Origin: UBA8941 sp963780545
Lineage (GTDB): Archaea > Thermoproteota > Bathyarchaeia > TCS64
Assembly (NCBI GenBank): GCA_963780545.1
Contig: CAWACK010000017.1
Coordinates: 1-64,000, forward strand
Direction of reading: 5' to 3'
Length of the DNA: 64,000 nucleotides
A program made the position numbers and the translations under genes. This document shows, piece by piece, positions 17,163-26,075 of the stretch. Positions within the stretch are counted from its first letter, which is position 1. Each line of letters begins with the position of its first letter. The notes under the pieces are model-generated. The model searched no databases and was not told the origin of the DNA. It saw nothing but the letters and a program-made list of their open reading frames with translations.

Positions 17163-17524
17163 TCACCCCCCGCGAAGCTGAGGACCGTGTCGGATTCGGC
17201 GATTGACTCGCTGAGGTCGAAGAGCCCACCTACCTCTATGCCCTTGGGAATGTTCTCCTCCGAGATTCCCCTGAGCTCTGCGCAGACCCTGCAGAGGACA
17301 ACCCGCGCCCCCTCATTAATCAGGCTCGAGAGTCTCTGGTGGATCGCCTCTACGTTGAATGGTTCCCCACTCTGCTTATTGTAAGCGGAGTAGACTCCAT
17401 CCATCATGAGGAAAAGGTCAAGCCCATGCCCCCTGTTTAGAGCAGCACGCCCAATCTCTATTGCCTCATCGACGGACTCGTGGTGAAATGGGCTGTGGCA
17501 TAGTAGGATGGTGAGTTGCGCCAT
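17159..17524 (-). CDS. DsrE/TusD-like sulfur-relay subunit
   Basis: This 121-residue DsrE-fold protein opens with LTILLCHSPFHHESVDEAIEIGRAAL. It has two cysteines in LCRVCAELRG at residues 78 and 81; a cysteine at this place carries the persulfide in TusD/DsrE. A GVYSAYN loop precedes it. Ten bases separate it from DsrE2, and it overlaps DsrF by 4 bases. It is the probable sulfur-binding subunit of the complex, receiving sulfur from TusA for a thiol donor such as tRNA thiolation or a sulfur-oxidation/reduction pathway. Which of these applies is not shown. Confidence 0.85.
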   Translation of the reverse strand: MAQLTILLCHSPFHHESVDEAIEIGRAALNRGHGLDLFLMMDGVYSAYNKQSGEPFNVEAIHQRLSSLINEGARVVLCRVCAELRGISEENIPKGIEVGGLFDLSESIAESDTVLSFAGGE

Positions 17525-17533
17525 TCAAAGCAC

Positions 17534-17968
17534 CTAGATGAATAACTGGATGTCGCTATCCAGTGCGATGGCGAGAAAGCTCGCGGCACCAACTATGTCA
17601 TCCACCTCCGGGATGAGCTCCTCCTTCTTCACACCCATCATCTCCATCGTGGTGCTGCAAGCGTATACCTTGAAGTTGCCCATCTGCCTGCACATCTTGA
17701 GGAGCTCGGTGAGGGTAGGGACCTTCGCATTCTTGATCCTTTCCTTCATCATCTCCGTACCATCATTCAGGTCGCCAGAGAGACTGGCTGATTCGAGTCC
17801 CCCCTTCTTTAGGGCGTTGAGCCCCCAGAACGTGAAGAATAGGTGGGTCTCCACATCCATGGCAACCCCTGTGCTGCTAAGCATGAAGACTGGGTAGAGC
17901 TTATCGAGGCTCCCGGAGTGGACTATAATCGCCATCTTCTTCGGTTTCTTAACTTCACTCATTTTCAT
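17534..17968 (-). CDS. DsrE2-family sulfur carrier protein
   Basis: This 144-residue protein has KMAIIVHSGSLDKLYPVFMLSSTGVAMDVETHLFFTFWGL at the start, the DsrE2/peroxiredoxin-like pattern, and two cysteines (KMCRQMG and VYACSTTMEMMG) in the second half; the second sits where DsrE2 carries persulfide. Family members are usually membrane-associated or soluble sulfur transferases linked to TusA, as here: it overlaps tusA by 4 bases. It probably passes sulfur between TusA and DsrE. Confidence 0.88.
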   Translation of the reverse strand: MKMSEVKKPKKMAIIVHSGSLDKLYPVFMLSSTGVAMDVETHLFFTFWGLNALKKGGLESASLSGDLNDGTEMMKERIKNAKVPTLTELLKMCRQMGNFKVYACSTTMEMMGVKKEELIPEVDDIVGAASFLAIALDSDIQLFI

Positions 17969-18192
17969 CCCTTCCTAATCGTGTAGATGTAAACCCCGTT
18001 CTCCTCCTTTACATCTAGAAGTGTATGGCCCCCGTTCTTCGCCCAACCCTCGAAGTCCCTCTTCGAACCCGGATCCGTGGCGGTAACTCTGAGTATCTGG
18101 CCTTGCTTCATGTCTTTGATTGCTTTTGTGGCCTTCATGATAGGCATTGGGCACCTGAGTCCTTTAGCGTCAAGTTCAACGTCGGCGGACAT
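17965..18192 (-). CDS. tusA: TusA/SirA-family sulfur carrier
   Basis: This 75-residue protein carries the R-CPxP motif (LRCPMP, Cys14) that holds the persulfide, followed by helix AIKDMKQGQI and the strand LRVTATDPGS. It is the entry point of the relay and is the first gene of an operon continuing into DsrE2, DsrE, DsrF and DsrH. Its promoter region carries a strong TATA box and a palindrome (see 18206-18217). Confidence 0.93.
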   Translation of the reverse strand: MSADVELDAKGLRCPMPIMKATKAIKDMKQGQILRVTATDPGSKRDFEGWAKNGGHTLLDVKEENGVYIYTIRKG

Positions 18193-18205
18193 TCTACATC
18201 TAATT

Positions 18206-18217
18206 AACCAATTGGTT
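18206..18217. promoter_or_regulatory. Perfect palindrome AACCAATTGGTT, operator candidate of the tusA operon
   Basis: A 12-base perfect palindrome lies 14 bases before the tusA ATG and on its side of the AT-rich TATA tract at 18222-18238. A near-copy, CCAGTTGGTT, lies at 18239-18248, 31 bases away (three helical turns), on the far side of the TATA tract. This arrangement is typical of a repressor site that blocks transcription. The Lrp-type gene at the end of the operon is the obvious candidate binder, but that is inference. Confidence 0.5.
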
Positions 18218-18345
18218 GAAATAATATATAAATTATATCCAGTTGGTTAGATTAACGTGCGCGCTCATCTAAAATAAGTTCTTTAATAATTCAACAACGC
18301 CACGCAAGTTATTTCACCTTAAGCGGCTCATCTAACCTGATTACA

Positions 18346-19404
18346 ATGAGTATATCTAGCCTAGGCGGCGACCTCTCGGGAATAGCCTTCCTAAGGGACG
18401 CGAAGAGGAGGAGGTTCAGTAGCTACGACCGCACCGGCGGAAACGAGGACTACATAACAATTCCGGCGGGAGAAACCGCTACCCTCGCTGAGATGAAAGG
18501 AGCCGGCATAATCAAACACATCTGGGTTACCATCAGCAGCCGTGACGAGTACTATCTCCGAAAACTCGTTCTTCGCGCTTATTGGGATGGAGAGGAGAAC
18601 CCAAGCGTTGAGGTCCCGATTGGCGATTTCTTCGGCATCGGCCACGCCATCTCAAAGAACTACGTCTCAGCCCCACTGCAGATGAGCCCCGAAGACGGCA
18701 AAGGCTTCAACTCATGGTTCCCAATACCCTACTCCGACGGCGCAAAAGTCACCGTCGAGAACCAGGGAAACTTGGAATGCAAAGCCTTCTACTACTATAT
18801 TGATTACGAGGAGCTCAAGAAACTCCCAGAGGGCCTCGGTAGGTTCCACGCCTTATGGAACCGCGAGAACCCCACCGATGGCGACAACAGCGAAGAGTGG
18901 GATAACCCAACATGGCTCTTCCATGGCAAGAACTTAGACGGCAAGGGCAATTACATAATCCTTGAGGCAGAGGGGAAAGGCCACTACGTCGGCTGCAATA
19001 TGAACATACACAACCTCCGCCCTACCCAGCGCTTCAACTGGTACGGCGAAGGAGACGACATGATCTTCATAGACGGTGAGAAGCTCCCCAGCCTCAATGG
19101 CACAGGCACGGAAGACTATTACGGGATGAGCTGGTGTCCAACCCAAGAGTACTGTGCCCCATACCACGGCCTCCCACTACCCGGGACCGACAAAAATTGG
19201 AACGGCAAGATCACTTGGTACCGCTACCATATTCTCGATCCCATATACTTCGAAAAGAGCATCAAGGTCACCATAGAACATGGCCACGCAAATAAGCGAA
19301 GCGACGACTACAGCAGCACGGCATACTGGTATCAGACCGAGCCCCACAAGAAGTTTAAGCCCCTACTCCCAGTACAGGAGAGACTACCGAGGGAGAAGCC
19401 ATGA
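18346..19404 (+). CDS. GH172 (DUF2961) family glycoside hydrolase
   Basis: This protein of 352 residues has the core signs of DUF2961, now glycoside hydrolase family 172. These are TGGNEDYITIPAGETATLAEMKGAG near the N-terminus, VPIGDFFGIGH, and the GTGTEDYYG motif at residues about 252-260, whose Glu is expected in the active site. Characterised relatives cleave alpha-D-arabinofuranosides or alpha-D-fructofuranosides. There is no signal peptide, so it acts inside the cell on imported substrate. The stop overlaps the start of an isomerase, followed by a sugar kinase. The combination suggests release of D-arabinose or a similar sugar and its isomerisation and phosphorylation. Confidence 0.85.
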   Translation: MSISSLGGDLSGIAFLRDAKRRRFSSYDRTGGNEDYITIPAGETATLAEMKGAGIIKHIWVTISSRDEYYLRKLVLRAYWDGEENPSVEVPIGDFFGIGHAISKNYVSAPLQMSPEDGKGFNSWFPIPYSDGAKVTVENQGNLECKAFYYYIDYEELKKLPEGLGRFHALWNRENPTDGDNSEEWDNPTWLFHGKNLDGKGNYIILEAEGKGHYVGCNMNIHNLRPTQRFNWYGEGDDMIFIDGEKLPSLNGTGTEDYYGMSWCPTQEYCAPYHGLPLPGTDKNWNGKITWYRYHILDPIYFEKSIKVTIEHGHANKRSDDYSSTAYWYQTEPHKKFKPLLPVQERLPREKP

Positions 19405-20946
19405 AGGTTGGATTATTCAGCCCAAACGACGCCCGCCCCTGGGTCCGAGAGGACAACATCGACGCCATGATCAGCCAGGAAAAACTGGTAATTGAAGCCC
19501 TAAAGAAGGCTAAGGTCGTGGTAATCAGAGGCGGAGAGAACCACTCTAAGATGGACCAGATCGCCTGGAACACAAGGCTCGTCCAGGAGCATATAAAGCA
19601 CATCGCGGAGGCGAGACCCGAGACCCTCATAATTAACCAAGGAGGATGGACCTTCCCCTGGGACAGCGTAGACGCAGTTAAGCGCTACGCTGCCGAGACA
19701 GGCGATGTCCCACGCGTAATAATGTTCAGCCACAAGGACCCCACCGTCCCCGGGCTTGTCGCCGGCATGGCAGCTGGAGGTGGACTAAACCGCATCGGTA
19801 TCCCATTCAGCCACGTATTCGGCGACATAAAGAACGATCCTAATGTTATCAAGCAGCTCCTCACAATCCTCAAATTCAACGAAAGGCGGGCAACCGAGTC
19901 GGAGAAGGCGAAGAGAGTCATAACCGACCTCAAGTACCAGAAGTACCTTGCAATGGGCGGCATGAGTCTGAAGATGCCCACCACAACCGCCGATGTCGAC
20001 CAGTGGCAGAAGATCTTCGGTCTCAGCTACGAGGCTCTAGACCAGTCGGAGGTTCTTCGTCGAGCTTTATTAATGGTGGAGTGGAGTGGAAAACCAGGCG
20101 AGGGCAGATACAAGATCCTCGACTGCCCGCCTAACCAAGGCCGCCGACTACATTCAGAAACACGGCAAAATAGACTACAGCCGCCCCAAGCTCAAGGAGT
20201 TCGCCAAGATTGTCCTCCAGCTAAGCCTCTACTACGCTGGTATGGATATCGCAGAAGAATACGCGGTCACCTTCGCCGGCGTCAAGTGCCAAGATGAGCT
20301 CAGTGCTCAACACTGCACCGCCTGCCTCATGGCAGCGTTCCTTAGCAACGACGTCGGACCAGACGGCAAACCGAAGAAGATCATTCCAGTCGCCTGCGAG
20401 AACGACATGGACTCCTCACTTACTCAGCTCATAATGCACCTAGCCACAGGGAAGCCAGCAGGCTTCGGTGACTTCCGCGACGTCGAGGGCGGCGTCCTCT
20501 ACATAGTAAACTGCGGCCAGCACCCACCCTACTTCTTCGGCGGACCGGAGATGGACTCCGTCAAGAAACTCGACAACGTCGAGTACATGGGGCAGGAGAT
20601 ATTCTACGACGCCGGCGGCAGCAGCGTACGCGGCAGGACTCCGGGAGGCCACATTATGACTGTAGCCCGTCTCGGAAGGGAAAACCTCCGCTATAAACTC
20701 GTCGCTTCCGTCATCCAAACCCTGCCAGTTGAGCCGGAGGAGCACGAGAAGTATAATCCAAGCTGGCCCATAATCAAGGGAAAGATACCGATGAGCGACG
20801 AGGAGCTCATCAGCATCTGGCCCTGCAATCACCTCGGCTTCGCATACGGCGACCTAACACCGGTGCTCGCAGAGATCGCACACCGCCTAGATATCGGCTA
20901 CACAATCTACGACGCCGACGGAAACAAATACAGTAAACCGACGTGA
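19401..20946 (+). CDS. L-fucose/D-arabinose isomerase-like protein, frame interrupted near 20127
   Basis: Two frames join into about 514 residues. The first (to about 20125) gives a Rossmann-like N-terminal domain (TLIINQGGWTFPW, RVIMFSHKDPTVPGLVAGMA, IGIPFSHVFGD); the second starts near TKAADYIQKHGKIDY and ends with the isomerase C-terminal domain (VACENDMDSSLTQLIM, GGVLYIVNCGQHPP, RTPGGHIMTVARLG). Dropping one C from CCC at 20126-20128 restores LDCRLTKAADY. FucI-type enzymes use Mn2+ and many accept D-arabinose as well as L-fucose. The gene overlaps both neighbours by 4 bases. It most likely makes D-ribulose or a ketose for the kinase. Substrate is inferred from the operon. Confidence 0.8.
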
Positions 20947-22481
20947 GCCCCTTGACTTATCTAGTCGGAACCGACATAGGCACACTCGGAACAAAAACAG
21001 TCGTCGTCGACGCCGAGGGGCACATCAAAGGCTCCGCCTTCCAGGAGTACAGCGTTCTTACACCAAAACAGGGGTGGGCTGAACAGTGGCCGAAAGTATG
21101 GGAAAAAGCCACCCAAACAACCATAAAGCTTGCCCTAGAAAAGTCGAAGATCGACCCTAGGGACGTCGCCGGGGCCGCGATCAGCAGCCTCTATGGGGGC
21201 AGTGGCATTCCCCTCGACAAAGACATGAACCCCATCCGTCCATGCATAATCTGGGCCGACCGCAGAGCCACCGACGAGTGTCGCTGGCTCCGAGACAACA
21301 TCGGAGATGATGCCCTCTTCAAAGTCACTGGCAATGTCATCGATCCATACTACGGCTACACCAAGATGCTCTGGATAAAGAACAAAGAACCCGAAAACTG
21401 GCGCAGAATCCACCGTTTCGAGACACCCAACGGCTACGTAATACGCGGCCTCACAAAAGAGGAGAGCGTCGACTTCAGTAGCGCTGGAAACTACGGTGGA
21501 CTCTTCGACATCCATAGACGCGACTGGTCCGACGAGACTATGGATACTCTAGGAATCCCACGTGACCTTTTTCCAGATAATATCATAAGCTCTGAGGACA
21601 TAGTAGGCGAGGTAACAGATGAGGCCTCTAAGCTGACTGGCTTACCTAAAGGCACTCCAATCTGCGCTGGGGGAATCGACGCCAGCGTCAGTGCTCTAGC
21701 TGGGGGAGCAATCGAGGATGGCGACCTCGCCTCAATGCTCGGCACTAGCATGTGCAACGGCTTCATCAGTCATACACTTCGCCTCTCACCGAGGATGATC
21801 AACTTCCCCTACGTCGTTAAGGGACGCCAATACACCTATGGCTTCACAGGTATTGCCACAGCTGGCTTCAGCGTCCGCTGGTTCCGCGACGAGTTGGGAC
21901 AGAAGGAAAAGGATGCAGAGAAAGAGACGGGCGTCGACGCATACAAACAGCTAGATGATCTCGCCACCAAAATCCCCATCGGAAGCGACGGCCTCGTTTT
22001 CCTCCCCCACCTAATGATCGGGGAACGCGCCCCCTACTGGGATGAGCATCTACGAGGCGGCTTCCTAGGTCTCAGCGTCTACCATAGTCGTGCCCACATG
22101 TTCCGCGCGGTTCTCGAGGGCGTTGCATATGCAATGCGCTACAGCCTCGAAGCCGCCTGGGAGACCGGCATAAAGCTGAATAGAGCGACCCTCGTAGACG
22201 GTGGCGCACGGTCACCGCTATGGAGGCAGATAATTGCCGACGTCACAGGAGTCCAGATGAGCTACATCCCTAACGCTCAAGGGGCACCACTCGGCGATGC
22301 CATCCTAGCCGGCCTAGGCACCGGTGTTCTCAATGACCATAAGGTTATCGAGAGGTGGATTCCAGAGAAGATCCCAATGATGCCTATCTCAGAGAATATC
22401 CGGGCTTACCAACACTCCTACGAACTCTACAAGATGAGTCTCGAGGCGAACCGCACCCTCTTCAAGGCAATGACAGCTTAG
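20943..22481 (+). CDS. FGGY-family sugar kinase (xylulo-/ribulokinase-like)
   Basis: This protein of 512 residues begins YLVGTDIGTLGTKTVVVDAEG (phosphate-binding loop of the ASKHA fold), with PCIIWADRRA and the catalytic Asp of GGIDASVSAL near residue 245. Other landmarks are GERAPYWDEHLRGGFLGLS and LVDGGARSPLWRQIIADVTG in the C-terminal half. Kinases of this set phosphorylate ketoses such as xylulose, ribulose or fuculose. It starts with GTG overlapping the stop of the isomerase, so the three genes are translated together. D-ribulose is the likely substrate if the isomerase works on D-arabinose. Confidence 0.9.
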   Translation: MSPLTYLVGTDIGTLGTKTVVVDAEGHIKGSAFQEYSVLTPKQGWAEQWPKVWEKATQTTIKLALEKSKIDPRDVAGAAISSLYGGSGIPLDKDMNPIRPCIIWADRRATDECRWLRDNIGDDALFKVTGNVIDPYYGYTKMLWIKNKEPENWRRIHRFETPNGYVIRGLTKEESVDFSSAGNYGGLFDIHRRDWSDETMDTLGIPRDLFPDNIISSEDIVGEVTDEASKLTGLPKGTPICAGGIDASVSALAGGAIEDGDLASMLGTSMCNGFISHTLRLSPRMINFPYVVKGRQYTYGFTGIATAGFSVRWFRDELGQKEKDAEKETGVDAYKQLDDLATKIPIGSDGLVFLPHLMIGERAPYWDEHLRGGFLGLSVYHSRAHMFRAVLEGVAYAMRYSLEAAWETGIKLNRATLVDGGARSPLWRQIIADVTGVQMSYIPNAQGAPLGDAILAGLGTGVLNDHKVIERWIPEKIPMMPISENIRAYQHSYELYKMSLEANRTLFKAMTA

Positions 22482-22654
22482 CCCGTAATGAAAGCACTAA
22501 CATTCGATACCCGATATCGCATGTTGTGGTTGAAATAGGAAGACATCTTCACAACCACCCTATGTTTTTCGCACTCACCTCTAAGTTAAAACCTCTAGTG
22601 GAATTCAGTTTTGGAGTAGGAATCGAGGGAGAATGAGTGATTAAAAGAAGCTGT

Positions 22655-23359
22655 CTAAAGGATAATGCGGGCATCTACGACCCGAGCGCCCTGTTCATAG
22701 ACGAGGACAGGGTTCATGTCGAGCTCCTTGATCTCGGGGCACTCCGTGAGCATCAGACTTGTAGCGAGTAGAATGTTAACGATGGTCTCCTTGTCTGCCT
22801 TAGGCATACCACGGGCACCATCGAGGATCTTTTTAGCTTTAATCTCGTCGAGCATCTCCCACGCGTCATCCTTCGTTATGGGTGAAAGACGGAAGCTGAC
22901 ATCCTTGAGGATCTCGACGAAGATGCCGCCTAGGCCGAACATGATGGTCGTGCCAAAGGTAGGGTCGTTCGTGGAGCCGATTATGATCTCGGTACCCTTA
23001 GGTGCCATCTCTTGGACGAGGATGCCCTCTATAACGGCGGCGGGCACATTCTTCTTGATGTTCGCGACGATTCTCTGGTAGCCCTCCCTGATCCCTTTCT
23101 CGTCGTTGACTCCGACGATGACGCCGCCCGCGTCGCTTTTGTGGAGAACCTGGGGTGACACGATCTTGAGGACTATAGGAAATCCGATCTTCTTAGCAGA
23201 AGCGACAGCTTCATCCTCGGTCTTTACTACCTCCATCTTTGTGATGGGCATGCCATAGAGGCCGCAGAGCATCTTAGCTTCGTGCTCGAAGAGGAACGTC
23301 CTGCTCTCAGCCTTGGCAACCTCGAAAATCTTGTCGATCTTTGGGTCCCTCATGGGCAA
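22655..23359 (-). CDS. acdB: ADP-forming acyl-CoA synthetase, beta (ATP-grasp) subunit
   Basis: This 234-residue ATP-grasp protein contains KIVSPQVLHKSDAGGVIVGV, VQEMAPKGTEIIIGSTNDPTFG and ELDMNPVLVY, the landmark segments of the beta subunit of acetyl-CoA synthetase (ADP-forming). The reaction makes ATP from acyl-CoA plus ADP and phosphate, giving an acid and CoA. The alpha subunit is not in the window. It lies 55 bases after a class III aminotransferase on the same strand, so the two may cooperate in amino-acid or amine fermentation. The specific acyl group is not readable. Confidence 0.88.
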   Translation of the reverse strand: MPMRDPKIDKIFEVAKAESRTFLFEHEAKMLCGLYGMPITKMEVVKTEDEAVASAKKIGFPIVLKIVSPQVLHKSDAGGVIVGVNDEKGIREGYQRIVANIKKNVPAAVIEGILVQEMAPKGTEIIIGSTNDPTFGTTIMFGLGGIFVEILKDVSFRLSPITKDDAWEMLDEIKAKKILDGARGMPKADKETIVNILLATSLMLTECPEIKELDMNPVLVYEQGARVVDARIIL

Positions 23360-23414
23360 CCTTCCTGAACTCTAACTAGGGATACCCCTTGTGCTTTTAA
23401 AAATATGGGCTCGG

Positions 23415-24737
23415 TCAGCGGAGGGTCTTCTCAGCCGCCTTAAGTCCCTGTTCGAAGAGTGCGATGATTTCATCTATCTCTTCTTTACTTACGCATAGGG
23501 GTGGACCAATCTGAATGTGGTCACCCCGTGTGCCGTCTACTGTGCCCGCACCCGGGTAAACTATGAGACCGCGGTCCCAGCACTCCTTGAAGACACGCTG
23601 ATTGAAGCCGAGCTTAGGGTCAAGCGTCTCCTTCGTCTCCTTATCCTTGACGAACTCTACGCCAGCGAATAATCCCAGACCTCGTATATCACCTACTGTA
23701 GGATGATCATACAGCTCCTTGAGCCTCTTCATTAGATACTTACCGCTCTTCGCAGATTTCTCGACTAACTTATTCTTCTGCAGATAGTCGAGGCAGGCTG
23801 AGCCCGCAGCGCAGCAAAGGGCGTGGTTACTATAGGTGTGACCGTGGGCGAAGGGTCCCTTGAACGTCTCGTATACCTTATCGCTGGCTATTACGGCGCC
23901 GAGAGGCAGGTAACCGCTGCTTATTCCCTTCGCGGCGGTCATTATATCGGGCTCCACATCCCAATGCTCTATGCCCCAATTCTTCCCCGTTCTCCCGCAG
24001 CCTGTCATCACCTCATCGGCGATGAAAAGGACGCCGTGCTCGTCACAGATCTCGCGGATTATCTGAAAGTAGCCCTTGGGGGCTGGAACGGTGCCGAGAG
24101 TTGCACCTACGATGGGCTCAGCGATGAAGGCGCTACAATACTCCGGGCCAGTTGCCCGTATCATCGTGTCGAGTGCTCTGGCGCACTCCATATCGCACCT
24201 TTCCGGAGTCTTACCGAACCAGCAGCGGTAGCAGTAAGCGGGCGGGATGTGTGGATAGTCGATGAGCATCGGTGTGAAGCGCCTGCGCCTCCCGATGTGT
24301 CCACTCATACTCAGGGAGCCGAGGGTATTGCCGTGATAGCTCTGCCAGCGTGCTATCACTTTGTATCTCGTTTCGTCGCCGTTCTCCAGGTGATACTGGC
24401 GAGCCATCTTCGCGGCCGCCTCCGTCGCTTCTGAGCCTCCATTGCAGAAAAAGTTGTGTTTTAGCGTACCGGGGCAGAACAATGCAAGCTTCTCGCTCAG
24501 CTCCTTGACGGCGTCTGCAACAAAGAAGCCACTATAGGCGAAGCTGACAGCGTCCATTTGGCGCTTGATGGAGTCGTTTACCTCGTGGACACCATAACCG
24601 ATGTTTACACAGAGTGGTCCACCACTCCCGTCAAGGTACCGTTTGCCGTCGGAGTCCCAGAGATAGACTCCTTCTCCCTTTATGAGAGTGGGTGTTTCGC
24701 CCGCCGCTCTTGAGAATAGGTTGTGGTCAACTGGCAT
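23415..24737 (-). CDS. Class III aminotransferase (PLP)
   Basis: This protein of 440 residues has PLP lysine in TAAKGISSGYLPLG (about residue 270), the PLP-contacting Asp in FIADEVMTGCGRTGK, and GHTYSNHALCCAAG. It also has a four-cysteine insert (CYRCWFGKTPERCDMEC) that is common in one branch of this family. Members include 4-aminobutyrate, beta-alanine, ornithine and glutamate-semialdehyde aminotransferases; sequence alone does not separate them. It reads towards AcdB. The ATG is at 24737, and the 260-base upstream spacer is AT-rich with no other gene. Confidence 0.9.
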   Translation of the reverse strand: MPVDHNLFSRAAGETPTLIKGEGVYLWDSDGKRYLDGSGGPLCVNIGYGVHEVNDSIKRQMDAVSFAYSGFFVADAVKELSEKLALFCPGTLKHNFFCNGGSEATEAAAKMARQYHLENGDETRYKVIARWQSYHGNTLGSLSMSGHIGRRRRFTPMLIDYPHIPPAYCYRCWFGKTPERCDMECARALDTMIRATGPEYCSAFIAEPIVGATLGTVPAPKGYFQIIREICDEHGVLFIADEVMTGCGRTGKNWGIEHWDVEPDIMTAAKGISSGYLPLGAVIASDKVYETFKGPFAHGHTYSNHALCCAAGSACLDYLQKNKLVEKSAKSGKYLMKRLKELYDHPTVGDIRGLGLFAGVEFVKDKETKETLDPKLGFNQRVFKECWDRGLIVYPGAGTVDGTRGDHIQIGPPLCVSKEEIDEIIALFEQGLKAAEKTLR

Positions 24738-25000
24738 TGAATATCGTTAAGAGATTGGGGGCGATGATGACTTAACATTAACGACTCGTTAAATGCGCAA
24801 AAATGTGCTTTTGAGCACACTAGCTTGGCTTTTTCATTATTGAGAAAACCAAATTATTTTTTCAATATATGCCTCCTGACGAGGTTGTGTAGGAGGACGA
24901 CAAGCCTTTCGCTATAACTGTCCAGAGTCCCAGTGGCGACACTTTAGTTTTGATCGGTGGAAGCCTTATAAATAGACGCCCTGGGGTAAATGAAGTCGGG

Positions 25001-26074
25001 TTAAAAGTACCTTTTCGCCTTGAGGTATTCTGCGGTCTGTACCGCGCCTCCACCCGCCCCTTTAGCTAGGTTATCACTGGTTACGACATAGGCCAAGCCA
25101 TTCTTGAAAACAGGGTCTCTCCTGAGGCGACCCACTAGGGTGACATCACCGCCATATTTCCTATGCAGCTTTGGCTGAGGCATCTCGGGTTCATCCAAGA
25201 CTATTATTGGTTTCAGTGGGGCTGATGGTAGCTTCATCCTCTGCGGCTCGCTTATGTAGTTACTCATAGCCTCCTTGGCTTCATCTATTCCGCAGGGCCT
25301 CCTAGTGTCGACGTAGACGGCCTCGGTGTGTACGGTCTGGACGTGAACTCTTGTGCAGGTGGCTCCGATATTGATCCCAGCCCCCTTGATACAGTCGACA
25401 GAGAACTTCCCGAGTATCTTACTTGTCTCCTTTTGTACCTTCTCTTCCTCCCCATCGATATACGGGAGGACATTCATCTCAACGCTCTTCCTGTAGGTGG
25501 AGTCGAGGCGGAGTCCCTTCTCACCTGCACCACTGAGGGCCTGCTCAGAGACGACGTGGATGGCTCGGACGCCGTAGGAGTCCATCACTGGCTTGAGGCT
25601 GACGACAAGTCCGACAGTAGTGCAGTTGGGTCCAGGGCAGATGAATCCCTCCCATCCCCTTCTTTCCCGCTGAATATTCAGAAGTTTTGCGTGTTTCGGA
25701 TTCACATCGGGGATTAATATCGGGACGTCAGGCTCGTACCTATATGCTGAGGCCGTGCTTATCACGGGGATGTGTTCCGCGAATCTAGGCTCTATCTCCT
25801 TCGCAACCTCGCTTGGGAGGGCGCTGAAGGCCAAATCATAGTCCTTTATCGAAACCTTCTCCGAGTCTAGTACCTTCATATCGAGGACCTCCTCGCAAGG
25901 AGCTACCTCAAAGAAGGCTGCACCCTCAATAGCTTTAGCATAAGTCAAACCAGCCGACTTGCTCGACGCCGCGAGCGCTTGTAGTTCAAACCATGGGTGG
26001 TTCGCAAGTGACTCAACTATGTTCTGCCCCGCTGCTCCGGTCGCACCGATCACTATCGCTTTCACCTTTCTCAT
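25001..26074 (-). CDS. asd: Aspartate-semialdehyde dehydrogenase
   Basis: This protein of 357 residues reduces aspartyl phosphate to aspartate semialdehyde with NADPH. It has the nucleotide loop GATGAAGQ (residues 10-17), the active-site Cys in CPGPNCTTVGL (about residue 151), and SEQALSGAGEKG and NIGATCTRVHVQTVHTEAV further on, as in the archaeal Asd type. ATG 26074 (MRKVKAIVIG) is chosen; it lies one base after the lysC stop. It is the last gene of the operon thrB-thrC-lysC-asd. Homoserine dehydrogenase, needed for the path to threonine, is not in the window. Confidence 0.93.
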   Translation of the reverse strand: MRKVKAIVIGATGAAGQNIVESLANHPWFELQALAASSKSAGLTYAKAIEGAAFFEVAPCEEVLDMKVLDSEKVSIKDYDLAFSALPSEVAKEIEPRFAEHIPVISTASAYRYEPDVPILIPDVNPKHAKLLNIQRERRGWEGFICPGPNCTTVGLVVSLKPVMDSYGVRAIHVVSEQALSGAGEKGLRLDSTYRKSVEMNVLPYIDGEEEKVQKETSKILGKFSVDCIKGAGINIGATCTRVHVQTVHTEAVYVDTRRPCGIDEAKEAMSNYISEPQRMKLPSAPLKPIIVLDEPEMPQPKLHRKYGGDVTLVGRLRRDPVFKNGLAYVVTSDNLAKGAGGGAVQTAEYLKAKRYF

Positions 26075-26075
26075 T

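Noticed and set aside
24862..25053. Minus-strand frame of 63 codons between the aminotransferase and asd
   Set aside because: It overlaps asd and is rich in Ser, Thr and Arg without any recognisable pattern.
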